This document shows, in pieces, positions 63,494 to 64,000 of a stretch of DNA of 64,000 nt. The translations under genes and the position numbers were made by a program. Source of the DNA: Massilia terrae (lineage in GTDB: Bacteria > Pseudomonadota > Gammaproteobacteria > Burkholderiales > Burkholderiaceae_D). The notes under the pieces are model-generated. The model saw only the letters and a program-made list of their open reading frames with translations. It was not told where the DNA came from and did no database searches. Each line of letters opens with the position of its first letter. Within the stretch, counting starts at the first letter, position 1. Location: the NCBI RefSeq assembly GCF_024753145.1, contig NZ_JANUGU010000004.1, positions 1 through 64,000 on the forward strand. The letters run 5' to 3'.

Positions 63494-64000
63494 TCAGCCG
63501 GCCTTGCCGGCCCCGAGCAGGCGGGCGCGGTCGGGCGGCGCCATCGCGCCCAGCATGGCGGCCACGAAGCGGTCCTGCACCCGGTAGGCCTCGTCCTCGT
63601 TGACCTGGATGGTCGAGACCCGCACCAGCATGCCGTCCGGGATCTTGCCGGACAGGCCGTAGGCCAGCCGCCGCAGCTTCTGGTCGAGGCCGGAGTTGAC
63701 GGCCTTGTCGCCGATCGTGATCCAGTAGGTGATCGGCTCGTTGCGGCGGTCCTGGCGCGCCACCAGGCGCCGGACCGGCAAGCGGCCGAAGCCGGTGGCG
63801 AGCGTGTCGGGCCGGCTATTGAGCATCTGGAAGCCCTGGGCCACATAGCACACCTCGGGCAGGTGCAGCTCCAGCGACTTGCTCTGGTCGCCGCCGTAGG
63901 CGATCGACAGCATCACCCGGTTGCCGGCGCGGTCGACGTAGGTGCGGGCCAGGGTCTGGTCGTACAGGCGGGCCAGCATGGCTTCCTGGTCGGGGTCGGG
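63494..64000 (-). CDS. epsI: EpsI family protein, partial (5' end outside window)
   Basis: 169 codons visible, continuing past the right edge. VMLSIAYGGDQSKSLELHLP and EVCYVAQGFQML (the conserved Cys in PEVCY), SRPDTLATGFGRLPVRRLV and EPITYWITIGDKAVNSGL are characteristic of EpsI (DUF3485), which is fused to or adjacent to exosortases in PEP-CTERM exopolysaccharide clusters. An exosortase gene is expected just beyond 64000. Methionine at 63979 is internal, since the family has about 50 more N-terminal residues. Confidence 0.85.
   Translation of the reverse strand, partial: PDPDQEAMLARLYDQTLARTYVDRAGNRVMLSIAYGGDQSKSLELHLPEVCYVAQGFQMLNSRPDTLATGFGRLPVRRLVARQDRRNEPITYWITIGDKAVNSGLDQKLRRLAYGLSGKIPDGMLVRVSTIQVNEDEAYRVQDRFVAAMLGAMAPPDRARLLGAGKAG

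Overview
High-GC Gram-negative DNA, most likely a betaproteobacterium of the Oxalobacteraceae (Massilia/Telluria/Duganella type). This placement is inferred from protein similarity as I recognise it and from the mix of genes: two isocitrate dehydrogenases, PEP-CTERM/EpsI exopolysaccharide genes, a TPR-secretin type II secretion operon, and dispersed palindromes of the form TTCCCGC..GCGGGAA. No rRNA, tRNA, CRISPR array or transposase is visible.

Layout. (1) 1-9.2 kb, housekeeping: clpA-clpS, a cold-shock gene, dimeric icd, rluE, a small Ala/Lys-rich exported protein, a yefM-yoeB toxin-antitoxin pair, monomeric icd2 and rpsT. (2) 9.4-32 kb, an accessory envelope island between rpsT and murJ: an acyltransferase, a tyrosinase, an RpoE-like ECF sigma factor without an adjacent anti-sigma gene, and a minus-strand polysaccharide operon (two FemAB-like acyltransferases, GT4 glycosyltransferases, a formyltransferase/GINT1-like protein, Wzy, Wzx, a Wzz-like copolymerase and an Imm-like small membrane protein). 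It also holds two degenerate response regulators and an Ala/Pro-rich lipoprotein. Two almost identical secreted proteins lie in inverted orientation near its ends. (3) 32-43.5 kb, murJ followed by a ten-gene minus-strand type II secretion operon that uses PilM/N/O/P-like parts, then a small lipoprotein. (4) 43.6-64 kb, a second exopolysaccharide cluster, all minus strand: a TIGR03790 protein, a PEP-CTERM protein, nucleotide-sugar genes (manC, an NDP-sugar pyrophosphorylase, galE, wecB), glycosyltransferases including two unusual fusions, a secreted lyase, Wzx, Wzy and an EpsI gene cut by the window edge.

How it works together. The two polysaccharide clusters each carry their own flippase and polymerase, so they probably make different polymers. 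Cluster 2 has enzymes that can supply UDP-ManNAc, GDP-mannose and UDP-galactose. The strongest unexplained signal is in the island. The two inverted secreted-protein genes and the Ala/Pro lipoprotein share one promoter block: an AT-rich tract, then GGAACTA, exactly 17 nt, then TCAAA or TCCAA, followed by a conserved short leader. This is the RpoE-type promoter pattern, and the island encodes an RpoE-like sigma factor, so I propose a small dedicated envelope regulon.
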